Positions 1 to 11,346 of a DNA stretch of 64,000 nt are shown here, one piece after another. The notes beneath the pieces were generated by a model, which worked only from the letters and a program-made list of their open reading frames with translations, did not search any database and was not told the origin of the DNA. The stretch's first letter is position 1. Every line of letters starts with the position of its first letter. This stretch comes from Sesamum alatum (lineage: Eukaryota > Streptophyta > Magnoliopsida > Lamiales > Pedaliaceae), in assembly GCA_034509735.1 (NCBI GenBank), contig JACGWO010000012.1:7810367-7874366 (forward strand), in the 5' to 3' direction. Both the position numbers and the translations under genes were made by a program.

Positions 1-1200
1 AACGCACGGTTCCTTTATCTCCTTTTACTTTTCACGATCAATTGGATAAACTCAGAAAAAACAAAAAAAAATAGCATTGAAATCGATTTTTATTAATCAA
101 TCCGAATTGTCTCCCAAGGTCTATAATTGCCTCAAAAGGTCTAATATATAGGAGTCCTCCCACCACAAGTTTTGGGAGACTTCAAAACTTTTAAAATATG
201 GATGTATATCCAGTATCCACCACTCTTACATATTTGACTCAATCTCCACGATACCCAACATCTCAGTTTCTCAATCTCACGTTCATCCCTTCGTACAGGA
301 AATGAGACGTGCGACAAGTTGAGAAAGGAACAGTGAGGAGAGTTATAATAAGCCATCATCAAACTAACATAACCCTTCAACTCAACAACTCGCTATGTAC
401 CCCAACTGTGTGGTCACACTTAATCAAGCATCTCTAGATCCCTCAATAAATAGAGCATGCTTAACTCCCTCAAATATGTATCTATGTCCATGGCTAGTCG
501 GACATTTTTCAGCATAATCGCCCGGGCTATGAACTATAGAACACAAGTGAGTTACCAACTTAGTTCTTTCTCGGCCTCTCAATACCAACCAGCTTGATCT
601 TGACAGCTTTCCTAGACATGCTCTGATAGACTCAATCACACTTGGCCATTGAATGACATGCTAAAGTAGCATCATCAAGCTTACACCTCATGACATGGTC
701 CAAAGTTCCAAAGGGTACAAGAAATAATATGGGCTCACACAGTGAAGAAGTAGGGACCCATTCAATCACTCCTCATACGAGATCGTCTCAAAGCACATGT
801 AGTATGAATACATGTTATGATGGAACTCCCACTCAACTTAGGCATGTCACTGCTCTTAACAACGTATGAACCAAAGTCCAGTCGTATCCAAAAGCCTAAC
901 TTGCGCACTACCAGACAATCACTCTCTTAATGCCTTCTAGTTGTTTGCACGTTTAGGTAAAAAATAGGCCTTTTATGAAGCTCATACATACTTCATAATC
1001 GATCAAATATGTGATCTCATCTTAGCTTCTTTAGCTAAGGAGACTATTCAATACACATTGTCCTTCCCCACTTCTCAAGTGTGAAGGTGATTATTCGTAT
1101 AACTTATACGAAAAGGATCTGTCAAGTCTCATCCTGCTCGCTATCGCAGCACCAGAGTGATTGCCCGTGTGAGAGGGCCAATCAAGGCACAGTGACATTT
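1..1200. other. Unclassified intergenic DNA
   Basis: No gene is supported here. The two short open frames on the minus strand have no recognisable domain. The stretch is moderately AT-rich and looks like decayed repeat sequence, but I could not tie it to the LTR types further right. It holds one perfect 9-bp inverted repeat around a single base at 1094-1112 (TTCGTATAA / TTATACGAA) and a short hairpin near 1023. Confidence 0.4.
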
Positions 1201-1545
1201 TAGTTTATTTAATAATATAATATCAAAATAAAAAAATAATAAAAAATAATTCTATAATATATATATATTAATATAAATGGTATAAGTCGACTTCATATTT
1301 TATTTATTTTTTTATTTTTTAATTAGAAGTCGAACTCAATGAGTTTGACTTCTACATTTTTTAATTCTAATAATATTTGAAGTATATTATATATATATAT
1401 ATATAACAATTTATATTTTAACTAATAAGTTAAAATTACACCAAAAAAAGTTATATTTACACCAAAAAAATTATAGTTACATAAAAAAAATTATATTTAA
1501 ACCAAAAAATTGAATCCAAAAAAACAATTATAATAATAACAATTC
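1201..1545. repeat. AT-rich low-complexity block with short repeats
   Basis: This very AT-rich stretch lies just 3' of the PMD pseudogene stop codon. It contains a (TA)9 run at 1388-1405, about four imperfect copies of a roughly 21-bp unit built on TTATATTTACACCAAAAAAA at about 1432-1505, a perfect 10-bp palindrome AAGTCGACTT at 1284-1293, and a 12-bp inverted repeat with one mismatch at 1326-1352 (GAAGTCGAACTC / GAGTTTGACTTC). Confidence 0.6.
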
Positions 1546-3644
1546 TTAAAGATGACTGCCCGTCCCACAAGTGCATCGGTGCCGTTGGTACCGAGGTCTT
1601 CTTATTTCTTCACCAACATTTTGTATTAGTTTATCTTCCACATTATCATCATTATCGGCATTTATATGCAACCAACTTGATGATGTTGCAGAACTATACT
1701 CCCCATAATCACGATATGCACGAAATGATGAAAATGAAATTAGTGAGATGTTTATACTTGGTACATATGTTTGACTCGTGGCAAGGCCAATGTCAAAATC
1801 AACATGTCCATAATAAGCTTGTTAGCTTGACATGTATGGAACTGAATCAAACTAATTACTTTGTTGAGCGGTTGAGGCACATAGCAATCTTGATATTCAT
1901 GTTGAGGTGTGTGCACTGTGGATGGACCAGCTATATCTACTCCAACAGTTTCATCACCTCTAAATGAACTTGTAGATATTATGCTACTACTTTTCCTTTG
2001 TCTGTGGGACATGGCCGGAGCATTATCTTGTGGCGCTGCTTGTTCTTCAGGCATATTCTCCATTGATGAGATCTCCACTTGGTCAAGCATTTACATAGCC
2101 TCTTCGAAGGTGGTTGGTCAAGACGCATACTTAATTGAAGCGACTGTGCATATTGCTCCCGACCCAATTTGAAGATAGTGCATTTAAATGTAAGAGAAAA
2201 TATCTCTAACTAAATTATGTTTTATTGCACAACATACCACATATTGTCTACTTGGTGCATGTCCCAGTTGGTAGCCACTCTCTACACATCTATTAGTAGA
2301 TGATGAGACCAATCGCCGAGTTATTCTACCGTACCAATCTCAATATCCATTTTTTGTATCTCTTCCATTGGAAACGGGTGATCGGCGCACAATTATTTCA
2401 TGTCGTCTATCCCATTTACTAACATATATTGTGTGATGAGTCTCCCAGTATATGGCCCAACGTGCTCTATGGGAGATGTTATGGAGGCTCATGTCCCGAC
2501 TGTTTGGAATTTGTCGAATAACTTGCCTCATTCTGAATTGACGAAGTACCCGTTCGGGATGATGCATTTCCATAATGGCATTAAAGATTAGAGGGCATAT
2601 TGATATCCACATATGAGGGTTGAACACATTTGAGTGGGGTAGAATGTTACCCGAGTTCATGTCGTATGACTGCCATAGAAACTGAAATAAAAGCGAAGAT
2701 GTTAAATTAGTGGGTAATTAATATTCATAAATAAATGTGTAATTATGAGTGTTGTATACTTGACCAGCCGTCATGCTATCTAGTATATTTCTAAATACCG
2801 AGACAGTCCATCGTACAGTGTGGGTGAGGTTGTGTTTTTTTGTTTCACGTTGCATCGTACGGTGGTATTGGGATGAGCCGATTATTATAAGTTTGTATTG
2901 GCCCCATTTGTACATGATCATCGCCAAAACCGGGTGTAATTGGAGTGATACGCGACTAAGCCCAGATTTGTAAAATAATATAACCTTGTGTCAAAATAAA
3001 ATATTGCAATAAGTTAGTTAACGACAAATATAAATATTTAATGTTACCTGCACTAACTGCAACAGGCCATCAGTTTGGGTTTTGCCCTTGGTGCTGGTAT
3101 TACACAATTCACGGTAAAAGAATGCGATAGTTTCGGGTGGCATCGGTATCCTCTAATTTCTATGCATATAGTAATGATACTAGATGCCCGAAAGAATTAG
3201 GGAACATCACCCCACCGAAAAGTATCAATGGCATACAACGTGCATATTGTACAATATTCGTGAACGGTGTGTCATCATCGATGACAATAAACGCAATGTG
3301 ATGCAAAATTGCATTTATGGACACACGCGAACTACTAAGTTTCCCATCGTCTGGCTGGAACCCCAAATCAACTACACAATATTCCTGCCATTCTGAAGTA
3401 GATCTCTCCCGATCCACTCCGATCACAACAAGACGATCTATTGGGAGTCCCCAAATTATTTCGACATATTTTAGGGTAATTGTTGCTTCCCTTACAGTAA
3501 AGTGAAACGTGTGTGTTTCTAGGCGCCACCTCTCAACAAACACTGTGATAAGATGCGCATCATTGACAATCCTGCCGCATCGATAAACACCATAAAATCC
3601 CATCTGGTGTAGTACTACAAGCACTCTGTGATGTGGGGCATGCT
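1546..3644 (-). pseudogene. Plant mobile domain (MAIN-like / 'PP7 long form'-like) pseudogene, main part
   Basis: The protein fragments match the plant mobile domain family, nuclear proteins found alone or in Mutator-like and gypsy elements. A large exon (about 3624-3048) carries VERWRLETHTFHFTVREATI and WGLPIDRL, typical of the domain core, and runs on to YRELCNTSTKGKTQ. A later exon ends at 2760, with donor GT at 2759-2758. The next runs 2681-2238 and carries MEMHHPERVLRQF. The last exon ends with a basic tail, CGTGSHL and stop TAA at 1548-1546, the usual end of the family. Breaks: a frameshift and TAG after SLLYA (near 3160), TAG for a Trp codon near 2965, TGA near 2340, TGA and TAA in the last exon (about 2090-2120), and a frameshift near 1755. 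The 5' part is separated by a retrotransposon LTR inserted after 3649. Family assignment is from recalled motifs; exon limits are inferred from frame and GT/AG sites. Confidence 0.8.
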
Positions 3645-3649
3645 CTTGG
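3645..3649. repeat. TSD CTTGG, left copy
   Basis: The 5-bp direct repeat CTTGG flanks the solo LTR-A; the right copy is 7815-7819. A third copy follows the next LTR-A at 14925-14929. Confidence 0.85.
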
Positions 3650-4381
3650 TGTTGGAATAGGTGACCAGAAAGCCAATAGGTTTGGCAATTTGTAACCTAT
3701 CCGACAACTTGATGTGAATGTAATATTATTATGTGATGAATAAGATGAGTGTTCGTCACCAATGGTACCTTCTTTGTTGCGCTCATCTTACATTTGTTAA
3801 AACGTGTTTAACTTATATCGCAACAAAGCCCACAGACCATGGATAACAACTCATGCAGTTGGGCCACGCATTGGATGGTGGTCATGAAACCAACTGATTA
3901 AGAGTTGGGGTCTGAAACGTTCCAAGTCGAGGATCTCGAGACAGGGCATCGAGAGTCCTATTGAGACTTGCATCATGAGTCGTGTTCATTGGATGAGTGC
4001 CATGTTTTATCGGCGACAGGCGTGGGACGCCTACACTATCTTGATGGGTTGATCGACTGGGGTCGAGCCGACTGGACTGACTCGCAGGGATCATCATATG
4101 GAAGCCTTGGAGGCTTGGTCGGTATGATTGGATTTTCCCGGTTCCGATAGTACGTGAGTAATCCTCAGACTTGAGGAATCATGGCAGTCACGTGCACAGG
4201 ATGGCTGTATCTTGGATCTGGCGAGAGGTGATCATTCTGTAAGATGATTATTATAAGCCTAGTCCAGTGCAGTCAGAATGTGTAGCGAGGACGGTGGATT
4301 CCAAGAAGAGGATCCGTCCCCTGTCAGTATGTGACAGAGGTATCTCCTATGCACTCGGAGACACGTTCATGCTGTTTAAAG

Positions 4382-4393
4382 CTGTGGCCACAG
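4382..4393. promoter_or_regulatory. Perfect 12-bp palindrome in LTR
   Basis: CTGTGGCCACAG recurs exactly in LTR-A (here and 13438-13449), LTR-B (30330-30341, 43866-43877) and LTR-C (28100-28111). It lies in the 5' half of the LTR. A protein-binding or structural role is a guess. Confidence 0.4.
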
Positions 4394-5082
4394 TGGTTGG
4401 TCGAACAGGGAATGGTTCCCTGTGTCGACGCAATGAAGCATACGTGGTCTCGAGTATTAAGCATAGATGCCTAGTCAAGGATGGGAACCGACGCCCAATT
4501 CTATACCCTAGACTAAGGCTGAGAGACGGTAGACGGAAGGATCGTACCCGTACGAAATCGGCGCCTAAATGTTCACGCCAATTCACCTAGTCTCTAGTGC
4601 CATGGACCGTTGCTAGACGGCCACCCATGGTAACGGGCCCAAGTCTAGCTGAGGGTGAACCTAAAGGGTCACACACAAATCACCGAGGAGGTTGAGAGAT
4701 CGACTTGGAGTCAATCTCGAAGGATAAAATAAGTAATTGGATTACTTAAGAGAAAGTCCATTGGATGGACGGGTCGATATTGTATCGGGCTTTCGTTTAA
4801 TCGGTAAATTGAATTTTCGATTAAATATGGAAAGTTAAGACGTTGGATCTTTTAATTGGATTAAAAGATCAACGGGAATAATTTAAATGGAAATTAAATT
4901 GGATTTAATGTTGGATTCGTTTTAATTGGATTACGATAAGACCCGGTCCGTTAAATTATACCCGAGAGGAGAAATAATTCCTATTTTGGAATAAGAAGAA
5001 GTTGGACTTCTTCCCTTAATTAAACATGGCCGACATGCTCCCTTGGAGGAAGCAAAAATCAGCCATGTTTCATGCTAGGTGG

Positions 5083-7040
5083 TGTTAAAATAGGTGACCA
5101 TGTAAGCCAATTTTGGCAGGAATATGTAACCTATGTCTAGATAATTTCTGGTGTTTGATAAAAATATTTATGAATAAAGAAGTAAAAATTCATATGGCAA
5201 TACTTTGTTTACGTTCACTTATATCTGCATTTACATTTCTGTTCACTACGCAAACAAAGCCCACGGACTGAAAATCGATTTCGGGGACTGGGACTACGCT
5301 TGGAGGTAGGTCCATGAAATCAGTCTTACCGAATCAGTCCGGAAATCTCCAAGTCAAGGAATCCCGAAAATGGGTACCGGGATTCCCTTTGAGACTTGCA
5401 CTAAAGCATCTGTTGTCGTATTTCATCGACGGGTGACGAAGGTCGTCTAAGCAGTGTTAGTGGGTCAGCATGCTAGGAAGCAGCTGACTGAGGTGACTCG
5501 TGAGAACCGTCTTACGGAGGACCTTGAGTATGGTCAGCAAGGTATGACGTGTATTCCCGGTTCCAACGGTACAAGCCAAGTCCTTTGACTTGAGGAACTG
5601 CTGAGTTCACCTGTGCATCAGGTCTGTATCTTAGATATGGTGAGAGATTGCAAAAATACTCTTGAGTAATCATAAGCCATGTCTAGTGCAGCTCGGCTGT
5701 ACAGATTGATAGTATTTTCCAAGAAAGGATCTGTCTCATATCAAAAGGTATTGACATTTGAGTCTCATGTACGCTCTGTGTCTTGTCCCTAAAATCTATG
5801 GCCACAGTAACTGAACAGAAGGGAAGGTTTCCCTTGCGGCGTTTAGGAAGGACAGACCGACACTTAGGTCCAAAATGGGTACCTGCTTTTTCCGTGCCCT
5901 AGACTCTAAGTGATGAGACCGAAGACAGAAGGACAAGTGTACTGTTAGAGCCTAAATGTTCATCCCCAATTATTTCACCTAGTCTCTAGTGCCATGGACC
6001 GTTGCTAGATGACCACCCATGGTAACGGACGAATTCTAGGAATCCGACCAAGTCTAGCTGAAAGGTGAACCTAAAGAGTCACACACTATCCACACACACT
6101 TAGTATTTAATTTGGAATTAAATATTGGAGTAAAGGAATGATTAAATTAGATTTAATCGGGTCCTATATTTTCTTGGAGAAATTAATTCCTTCTATTTGA
6201 TAAAGGGAATTAAATTAATAAATAGGATTTATTAAAGGGTTGATTTAATGGGCTTAGAATAAATATTATTTATTAGCCTTTTGGAATATTTAATGGGATT
6301 TAAATATTCCATTAAATTAAAATCAACGATTGAGATGGAAAGGGGAGATGGAAGGCTAGGATTTGTTTGACTAGGTCAAACACTAGTTTGACTAGGTCAA
6401 AATCCTAGACAAATTAGAGTTCTTAGAGTAGGAGTTTAAAGAGGATTAAACTCCTCCTCTATAAATACCTCTAGCTTCCAACTTTTTGGAGGATGATGAA
6501 ATTTCAACACACACACAACACACACATAATTTCGGCCTCTCTCCCTCTCTCTCGTCCGCCCTCTCTCTCTCCACTCTCCAAGAAAAATATTTTCTAGTTC
6601 TTTTGTTCTTGGAACATTAGAACTTAGATGAATCAATACCGTTAATTGATAACATGTTGTTGATTCATCCACTCCAAAATATACACTTGCTAGCACGACG
6701 TGCAAGATAAGTGGGTGGATCGTGTGTCACGATTTGGAGGGTCTCAAGAACGAGATCTCGGTGCAAAACGGGGAACAACGCGTGTAGCCGTTGAAGACGA
6801 AAACGACAACGGGTAGGTCTCGTTTTATTTTTCGTCTCTCTTTATTTTCAACTCTATGGCCTCCATGATTTCTTTACATGTTGTTTAATCATGAGATACA
6901 CCAAACACCCGGGAATCTCAAGGGTACACCCCTTGAGCGTGTTCTTTTATTATTAAAAGCATGCTTTAAGTTTTGTATGTTATTTTATATCACGCTTCCG
7001 CATTCGCGCAATTCCCGGGACGATCCACCGATTTCTTTTA
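5083..7040 (+). mobile_element. Nested solo LTR-B
   Basis: This 1,958-bp LTR starts TGTTAAAATAGG and ends TTTCTTTTA, where other copies end TTTCTTTCA, so the terminal CA has mutated to TA. It has a perfect TSD GGTGG at 5078-5082 and 7041-7045 and interrupts LTR-A between CATGCTAGGTGG and TATGTTGAC. The uninterrupted sequence can be read at about 14150. No PBS follows, so it is a solo LTR younger than its host. Confidence 0.92.
6460..6467 (+). promoter_or_regulatory. TATA box of LTR-B
   Basis: TATAAATA in the context CTCCTCTATAAATACCTC. The same place in other LTR-B copies reads TATATAAA (31014-31021 and 44570-44577). A CT-rich and CA-rich stretch follows. It is the likely start of transcription for this LTR type. 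Confidence 0.6.
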
Positions 7041-7814
7041 GGTGGTATGTTGACTTATCTCTTTTGGAAAGAGACAAATCAACTCCAATCAAGCTCTTCC
7101 CTTTTGGTATGATTTGATCATACCATAAATTTTGGTAGGCTTGATTGAAGAATTGATGGTGATTGATTGGAATGAATCTAGACATCCTTGGATGAACCTA
7201 GACACATTCCAATAATCACATTAATTATGTATATATATTAGAATATACAACACCAAGCATAAGTGATTCATTATTCATCTTTTTCTAGGAAAAAGAGAAG
7301 ACAAAATCCTCTCCTCTCTCTCAATTTTCGTGCTCTCTCCCTTTCTTACACTTGTGTTCTTCACTTGATTTTGAATCAAGAAGAAGAACAAAGTAAGTTT
7401 AAGAGAACACTAATTCATAGTGTTCTTCTCTTAAACCGATTCCTTCTAAACCCGTTCTTTTCTAGCAAGAAGAACGTGTGTTTCTTCCGGTGTGGTGTGG
7501 ATCACCTTTGGAGAATCCATACGTTTGGATTTCGTGAGCATTTCGGAGAAGGAACAACGCTAGTAGCCGGGAGCATACGCTAAACAATCAAAGGTAACGG
7601 TTTATTACGCTTTGATTGATTTCATTTATATATCTATGCCCTATGTGTTTAAATATACGTTTTCAATATTTACACATCCTACATCGAACGCCCGGTTGAG
7701 CACCCAAGGGTACACCCCTTGGAATTCGCATATTTAAATTAGATTTAAATTTATGCACTATTTCTCGCTTTCTCGCTTTCACTCGCGCTCCCGAGCGGAT
7801 CCGCTTGTCCTTCA

Positions 7815-8054
7815 CTTGGAAAGTGTGCCCAAGATCATTTAATAGGAGCTGTGAAAGATTAGTTGATACGACATGCACGGCGTGAGTATGTGGTACTTGA
7901 GAGTATCCAAAAAAAAATGGAAAGTCGTCTGTAAACATAGTACCCCAAGTACGTATCAATATTGTATAGTTGTCTATCACTATCTTACTAGAAAGTGTAT
8001 TGATCTTTTTTTTTTTTCCTATTCAAATATGTGGTATAGATGAGAGCTTTGAGG
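7815..8054 (-). pseudogene. PMD pseudogene, next 5' piece (first copy)
   Basis: On the minus strand this begins with the TSD (CCAAG) and continues the PMD frame from 3644: STNLSQLLLNDLGHTFQ is read at about 7866-7815 and joins EHAPHHRVL on the other side of the LTR. Sequence 7820-8054 is repeated almost exactly at 14930-15162. The right end at 8054 is an abrupt junction with retrotransposon leader sequence. The rest of the gene's 5' end was not recognised. Confidence 0.7.
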
Positions 8055-8777
8055 TTGGGCTTGTGATCATCCTAACAGGGGTATGCTATGTTTTCTGCAT
8101 GCGGCGTATTTATTTATCGCTTTAAATATTGGATATTTATGCATGCTAAAACACAATAATGTGATGAGGTCTCGGTCATACACAAACTCTCATTTGGTTG
8201 GACCAAATTAAATATTAGGCCCAGAACGGACTTGGATCAAAATGGTATTTTGGTCTGTCCGAGCCTTCCATCCACAGCAATGTGGTGAGGAAGCTACTAC
8301 TACCCAAGTGTGGTCTCACGAGTCGTGGCACACTTGGACTAGGGGAAAGCTGTACCATTGTTGTGAACAAAAGGACTGCACTCGCTGTTTTCCTGTCTCA
8401 CGAGTCGTGGGGGGAGACAGTTTGAGGCATGATTTGGTTGATGGCTCGGGCCTAACACTGAGTAACATGGTTCTCTTGGAGTCCTCGGAACCATGCGAAT
8501 AGGTGAGGCAAAATATCTTGGGAATCTCATTGAATGAGAATGATATTGGATATCTCCCACGAGGTCTTCTTCATGTGAATCGTAAAAGCGGGGCATGGAG
8601 ATTGCGCTTGTGGGTCCCAAGCCCACTAGGAAATGGTTTCCCGAAACTCCGCTTGAGAGTGGCGGACTTTCGTATAAATAGTGGGAGGGTTAAAGACTAA
8701 AAGACCAAGTCTTCAACTTGAACAATAATATTACCATCATCTGCTAATTTCTGCTTTACATTTTCATTAATGTAGAT
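8055..8777 (+). other. Partial gag leader of element 1
   Basis: Untranslated leader between the rearrangement junction and the gag ATG, also found in elements 2, 4 and 6. It holds a 15-bp direct repeat TCTCACGAGTCGTGG at 8314-8328 and 8396-8410 and an internal TATA box at 8673-8680. No coding function is seen. Confidence 0.7.
8673..8680 (+). promoter_or_regulatory. Internal TATA-like box about 100 nt before gag
   Basis: TATAAATA lies 98 bases upstream of the gag ATG at 8778, outside the LTR. It is kept in element 2 (minus strand, 24864-24857) and element 4 (42923-42916) and mutated in element 6 (near 63505). It could drive a short-leader gag-pol transcript; that role is inferred. Confidence 0.4.
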
Positions 8778-10025
8778 ATGTCTAAGAACCCATTAACCAT
8801 GATTCTCGAGACTAACAAATTCAACGGAACGAACTATTCGGACTGGCTGAGAAATCTGAGGATTGTCCTCGGTTTCGAGAAACAAGGCTACGTCTTGGAC
8901 GAGCCGGCACCGAGCGACTTACCGGAGGGGTCCACGCCTGAAGAACGTTTGACGTTCGAGAAATGGCATGAGGACAACCGGAAAGTATGCAGTATCATAC
9001 TGGCTTCGATGTCTAACGACATCCAGAAGCAGTATGAGAGGCTGGACAACGTCTCCGCCATAATGCTCCGCATGAACGAGGTTTATGCGGTTCCGGATAG
9101 GCATATTAGATATGCCGCCACAAAAGCATTCTTTGGCACCAAGCTCGCTGAAGGAGCGTCTGTACAGAGTCATGGGGTCAAGATGCTCTCCCTAGTGGAG
9201 AAACTCGAGGACCTTAAAGCTGGGCTTAACAATGACACGTACATTGACGTGATCCTCCAGTCGCTTCGTCCATCCTATGACCCGTTTGTTGTAAACTATA
9301 ACATGAACGGACTTGAGAAGTCTATTCATGAGTTGATCAACATGCTGGTCCAATATGAGGCAACGACCCACAAGTCGGCGCCGATGGTATTGATAGGAGA
9401 GGCTTCGACCTCTAAGGCGAATGGCAAGAGGGCCGTACGCTGGAAGAGGAAGAAGGGCAAAGGGAAGACGGTTGCGGCCCCTGCTCATGCTTCGGGCATC
9501 CCTGTTGCTCCGGTTGGACCGAGCAAAGGGAAAGGGAAGGCCCGTGGTTCTCAGCGGTCCAAGGCAAATGATGTCTGCATGCATTGCCAAGGGAAAGGGC
9601 ATTGGAAGAGGGAGTGCCCACAACTCCTCTCCAACCCAGGTGTGTTTGTGGTTGAAGTTAATATGATTACTAATTCTGCTTCATGGGTATTGGATACCGG
9701 GTGTGGTGCTCACATCTGCAATGATTTGCAGGCACTGCAAAGAAGCAGAAGGCTAACCAAGGATGAGATGATCCTGAGGCTAGGCGATGGCAAGGCCGTT
9801 GCCGCGGAGGCCGTAGGATCACTAGAGTTAGCCATTAGTAGTCATGTTAGGATTGTATTGAACGACTGTTTCTATGTACCTAGCATGATTAAAAACATTG
9901 TTTCCATCCCGGTTCTTGATAAGGAGGGATATGAATTTACCATCAATAAAAACGGTTTTTTCATTATTAAAGATGGTATTTCTCATTTGCGTGGTACATT
10001 GATCAACGGTCTGTACATACTTTAA
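8778..10025 (+). pseudogene. Copia gag and protease (element 1), cut short by stops
   Basis: This is the longest open frame in the window, 415 codons from ATG 8778. Gag (copia UBN2/retrotran_gag type) starts with NKFNGTNYSDW at about residues 14-24, followed by a basic Lys/Gly-rich tract and a CCHC zinc knuckle (C267, C270, H275, C280) for packaging RNA. The aspartic protease follows, with active site DTGCGAH at about residue 306. Cys after DTG is shared with two other copies here, so it looks ancestral. The frame ends TAA TAG where element 4 has CAA CAG, two C-to-T changes. Translation would stop before integrase, so pol cannot be made. A TATA-like box lies about 100 nt upstream. Confidence 0.9.
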
Positions 10026-11346
10026 TAGTCTAATTGGATTATGACTGCAGAACACAAACGAAAACGTGATGATCATAATAACGCACAGATATGGCATGCG
10101 AGGTTAGGTCATATCTCTAAAGATAGGATAAGAAGGTTGGTGGACTCAAAAAGTCTAGAAATAGACGATTTGGACAACCTACCGACCTGCGAATCCTGTC
10201 TAAAGGGAAATATGACCAAGAAACCTTAGTTGGACAAAGTAAGCTAGCCAGTGGTCTGTTGGATTTGATCCATGCAGATGTCTGTGGTCCACTAAATACT
10301 CAAGCTAGAGGTGGGTACTCGTACTTCATAACCTTTACCAATGATCACTCACGGTATGGTTATGTTTACCTGATGAGGTACAAGTCTGAAGCCTTTGGAA
10401 GGTTTAAGGAATACAGACTTGAAGTAGAGAACCAAACCGGTCGAAAGATCAAAGCCCTTCGGTCGGACCGAGGTGGAGAGTATTTTAGTGGTGAGTTTAA
10501 TGATTATCTAAAAGAGAATGGGATTCTCTCTCAGTGGACCCTCCTAGAACACCACAGCTTAATGGGGTGTCTGAAAGGACGAATCGGACCTTGTTGGACA
10601 TGGTCCGATCCATGATGAGTTTTACCGAACTCCCCCTTTCCTTCTGGAGATACGCTCTTGAGACGGTGGCCAAAGTTTTGAACTTGGCGCCATCTATGAA
10701 GGTATCCCAGACGCCATATGAGATATGGCATGGCAAGACTGCTTCCTACAAATACTTGAAAGTGTGGGGTTACCCCGCATATGTCAAGAGATTAGTGGGT
10801 GATAAACTGGACTCGAGGTCTAGTTTATGCAGGTTCATCGGCTATCCGAAAGAAACTGCTGGTATTATTTCTATGATCCCTCCGAGCAAAAGGATTTTGT
10901 CTCGCGAAACACAGTGTTCTTGGAAAAGGGTTTTTCCATCGGATAGTCGATGCGATGAGTTACTCCTTAAGGAATCAAGTGAGGCACCCCAAGAGGCAGC
11001 AGTGACATCTGAGCCAGAAGTTCCCACTGATATTGTTCCAGTCCACCGTAGGTCAGCCAGAGTATCCCATGCACCTGATAGGTATGGATTTCTGGGCCCG
11101 ATCGATCAGTTGGGTAATGATGCAAAGACGTACGGAGAAGCGATGTCGGACATCGATTCGGACAAGTGGCTTGAGGCCATGAAATCCGAGATGGACTCGA
11201 TGGGTACAAACAAGGTTTGGACCCTAGTAGATCCACCCAAAGGGGTTAAACCCGTAGGGTGTAAATGGGTCTACAAACGTAAGCTTGGAGCTGACGGGGA
11301 GGTTACAACCTTCAAAGCCAGGCTTGTGGCGAAAGGTTACACTTAG
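10026..11346 (+). pseudogene. Copia integrase region (element 1), broken
   Basis: It opens with the gag-pre-integrase zinc finger (WHARLGHIS with H-x4-H, then CESC) at 10091-10198. The integrase core follows with Asp in DLIHADVCGP (near 10276), Asp in LRSDRGGEY (near 10466) and Glu in GVSERTNRT (near 10575). Breaks: a lesion creating TAG near 10229 (KKP then stop), a one-base loss near 10545 that splits the core, and TAG TGA at 11344-11349 where element 2 has CAG CGA. The end of the span is the region linking integrase to RT (KVWTLVDPPKGVKPVGCKWV). Integrase would insert the cDNA into the host chromosome; this copy cannot make it. Confidence 0.88.

Larger units (their letters stand above)
3650..7814 (+). 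mobile_element. Solo LTR-A inserted in the PMD gene, carrying a nested LTR-B
   Basis: It starts TGTTGGAATAGG and ends GCTTGTCCTTCA. Removing the nested LTR-B and one TSD copy leaves about 2,202 bp, against 2,219 bp for the LTR at 12706-14924, to which it is nearly identical over the stretches compared by eye. It is flanked by CTTGG on both sides. On both sides the flank reads as PMD coding sequence in one frame on the minus strand (GHTFQ joins EHAPHHRVL), which shows where the element landed. No PBS follows it, so it is a solo LTR, the product of LTR-LTR recombination. Confidence 0.9.

Noticed and set aside
1094..1112. loxP-like site
   Set aside because: The arms share TTCGTATA with loxP but there is no 8-bp spacer or 13-bp arm arrangement; resemblance is chance.
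4267..4590. A 107-codon open frame that recurs in several LTR-A copies (also 13323-13646; shorter at 16342-16566; reversed at 38256-37906)
   Set aside because: Its recurrence follows from LTR identity. It lies upstream of the TATA box, has no recognisable domain and is broken in the 5' LTR of element 4 and in element 6.
9192..9623. Open frames antisense to gag, repeated in element 4 (41969-42379)
   Set aside because: They are shadows of the real gag frame on the opposite strand.
9693..9713. Cys after the protease DTG as a disabling change in element 1
   Set aside because: Two other copies also have Cys there (element 6 as DTGC, element 2 as DTTC), so it looks like the family state. Only the DTT of element 2 is clearly damaging.
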